Origin: an uncultured Hyphomicrobiales bacterium
GTDB lineage: Bacteria > Pseudomonadota > Alphaproteobacteria > Rhizobiales > Beijerinckiaceae
Assembly (NCBI GenBank): GCA_903916165.1
Contig: CAIWVR010000173.1
Location: 1 to 7,281, forward strand
Length of the DNA: 7,281 nt
Direction: 5' to 3'
Position 1 is the first letter of the stretch. Each line of letters opens with the position of its first letter. A program made the position numbers and the translations under genes. A model generated the notes under the pieces. That model saw only the letters and a list, made by a program, of their open reading frames with translations, did not search any database and was not told the origin of the DNA. This document shows, in pieces, positions 6,956-7,281 of this stretch.

Positions 6956-7052
6956 CGTCATTGCGAGGAGCGTGAGCTCTGCGGCAATCCATCTGACGGC
7001 AACCACCCGAAGATGGATTGCCGCGTCGGGCTGCGCCCTTCTCGCAATGACG
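6956..7052. repeat. 97-nt imperfect palindromic intergenic repeat (REP/BIME-like)
   Basis: The outer arms CGTCATTGCGAG (6956-6967) and CTCGCAATGACG (7041-7052) are perfect inverted copies. Inner arms GCGGCAATCCATCT (6981-6994) and AGATGGATTGCCGC (7011-7024) are also perfect, with a 16-nt centre. The 13- to 16-nt segments between the arms differ. The core GTCATTGCGAG ... GGCAATCCA is a widespread intergenic palindrome in alphaproteobacteria, and its spurious translations (for example APRNDE, LLAMT) are often seen as false hypothetical proteins. The structure would fold into a long cruciform or RNA hairpin after the cysteine-cluster gene. No transposase is present here. Copy number in the genome cannot be seen from this window. 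Confidence 0.85.
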
Positions 7053-7059
7053 CGCCCCC

Positions 7060-7087
7060 TTGCATCCCCCGCGCATCCCTGTATAAG
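7060..7087 (+). promoter_or_regulatory. Candidate promoter for the rpsF operon
   Basis: TTGCAT at 7060-7065 and TATAAG at 7082-7087 are separated by 16 nt, a reasonable sigma-70-type pair in a GC-rich genome, and lie just right of the palindromic repeat. Transcription from about 7094 would give a leader of roughly 175 nt. A 12-nt palindrome CCCCGGCCGGGG (7103-7114) lies at the start of that leader. The match is by eye only. Confidence 0.45.
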
Positions 7088-7205
7088 CACGCACTTCGTA
7101 CGCCCCGGCCGGGGGCTGAACGGAAGGTTGCGGCGCAAATCACCGCATCAGGGGCAACATCCCCGTCTTCCCGTGTTCCCGCCTTCGATCGTTTTTTCGT
7201 TTCCG

Positions 7206-7263
7206 TCGAGCCTTTCTCCGGGCTCGAAGGGCTCCGCGCCAGGGCGGCGTAACAGAGAAAGGC
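7206..7263 (+). promoter_or_regulatory. Structured leader of rpsF covering the ribosome-binding site, possible S6:S18 autoregulatory element
   Basis: GCCTTTCTC (7210-7218) pairs perfectly over 9 bp with GAGAAAGGC (7255-7263), which contains the only Shine-Dalgarno-like sequence before the ATG at 7271. A second perfect stem, TCGAGCC (7206-7212) with GGCTCGA (7221-7227), overlaps the first arm and so excludes it. A CCG trinucleotide (7218-7220) sits at the junction. Known: many bacterial rpsF leaders contain an S6:S18-binding motif with a conserved CCG in a bulge flanked by a stem and a hairpin. Assignment to that motif is inference. Confidence 0.5.
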
Positions 7264-7270
7264 AAGCACA

Positions 7271-7281
7271 ATGGCTCTTTA
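7271..7281 (+). CDS. rpsF: Start of a gene, probably 30S ribosomal protein S6 (only 11 bases in window)
   Basis: Only ATG GCT CTT TA is present, giving M-A-L and the first two bases of a codon that would be Tyr or a stop. S6 of Hyphomicrobiales commonly starts MALYEH, and rpsF is commonly found near fabD in divergent orientation in that group. AAGG lies nine nt upstream of the ATG. The structured leader before it also fits an S6-S18 operon. The identification rests on three residues, position and leader, so it is a contextual call that the next bases would settle at once. Confidence 0.65.

Noticed and set aside
6926..7138. Short minus-strand frames over the palindromic repeat
   Set aside because: Their peptides (containing LLAMT or APRNDE) are the usual false translations of this repeat type.
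7192..7197. Run of six T's on the plus strand, as in a terminator
   Set aside because: No stable stem directly precedes it, and it lies within the likely rpsF leader.
1..7281. Search for a novel defence, mobile or secondary-metabolism system
   Set aside because: All substantial genes are conserved housekeeping families apart from the small YkgJ-type gene, and there is no integrase, transposase, tRNA or direct-repeat boundary.

Overview
This 7.3 kb window looks like a chromosomal housekeeping region of a GC-rich alphaproteobacterium, most likely of the order Hyphomicrobiales (Rhizobiales). The reasons are the gene order fabD-fabG-acpP-fabF-mltG-yicC with a divergent rpsF start beyond fabD, protein sequences typical of that group, and an intergenic palindromic repeat built on GTCATTGCGAG, a core common in this class. 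The exact genus cannot be read from the sequence.

The minus strand, read from high to low coordinates, carries fabD (5388-6335), fabG (4616-5353), acpP (4111-4347), fabF (2693-3955), mltG (620-2578) and the 5' part of a yicC-family gene (1-526, cut by the window edge). The first four form the core of type II fatty-acid synthesis. FabD loads malonyl groups onto ACP, FabF condenses them with the growing chain, FabG reduces the resulting 3-ketoacyl-ACP, and AcpP carries the intermediates. MltG is an inner-membrane murein endolytic transglycosylase and YicC is an RNase-type protein; both commonly follow fabF in alphaproteobacteria. fabD and fabG are tightly spaced (34 nt). acpP has a 268-nt upstream gap and a cluster of hairpins downstream, the last followed by a short T run, so acpP is probably expressed partly as its own unit.

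The plus strand, right of fabD, carries a small cysteine-rich YkgJ-type protein gene (6509-6922) divergent from fabD. A 348-nt gap follows. It holds a 97-nt inverted-repeat element, a plausible promoter and a structured leader. The last 11 bases are the start of a gene reading M-A-L-(Y), which by context is rpsF (ribosomal protein S6).

No mobile element, CRISPR array, tRNA, rRNA or defence system is visible. The points most worth a second look are the putative rpsF leader, which contains two mutually exclusive perfect stems, one covering the ribosome-binding site; the unusually long low-complexity ends of MltG; the hairpin cluster between acpP and fabF; and the cysteine-cluster protein next to fabD.
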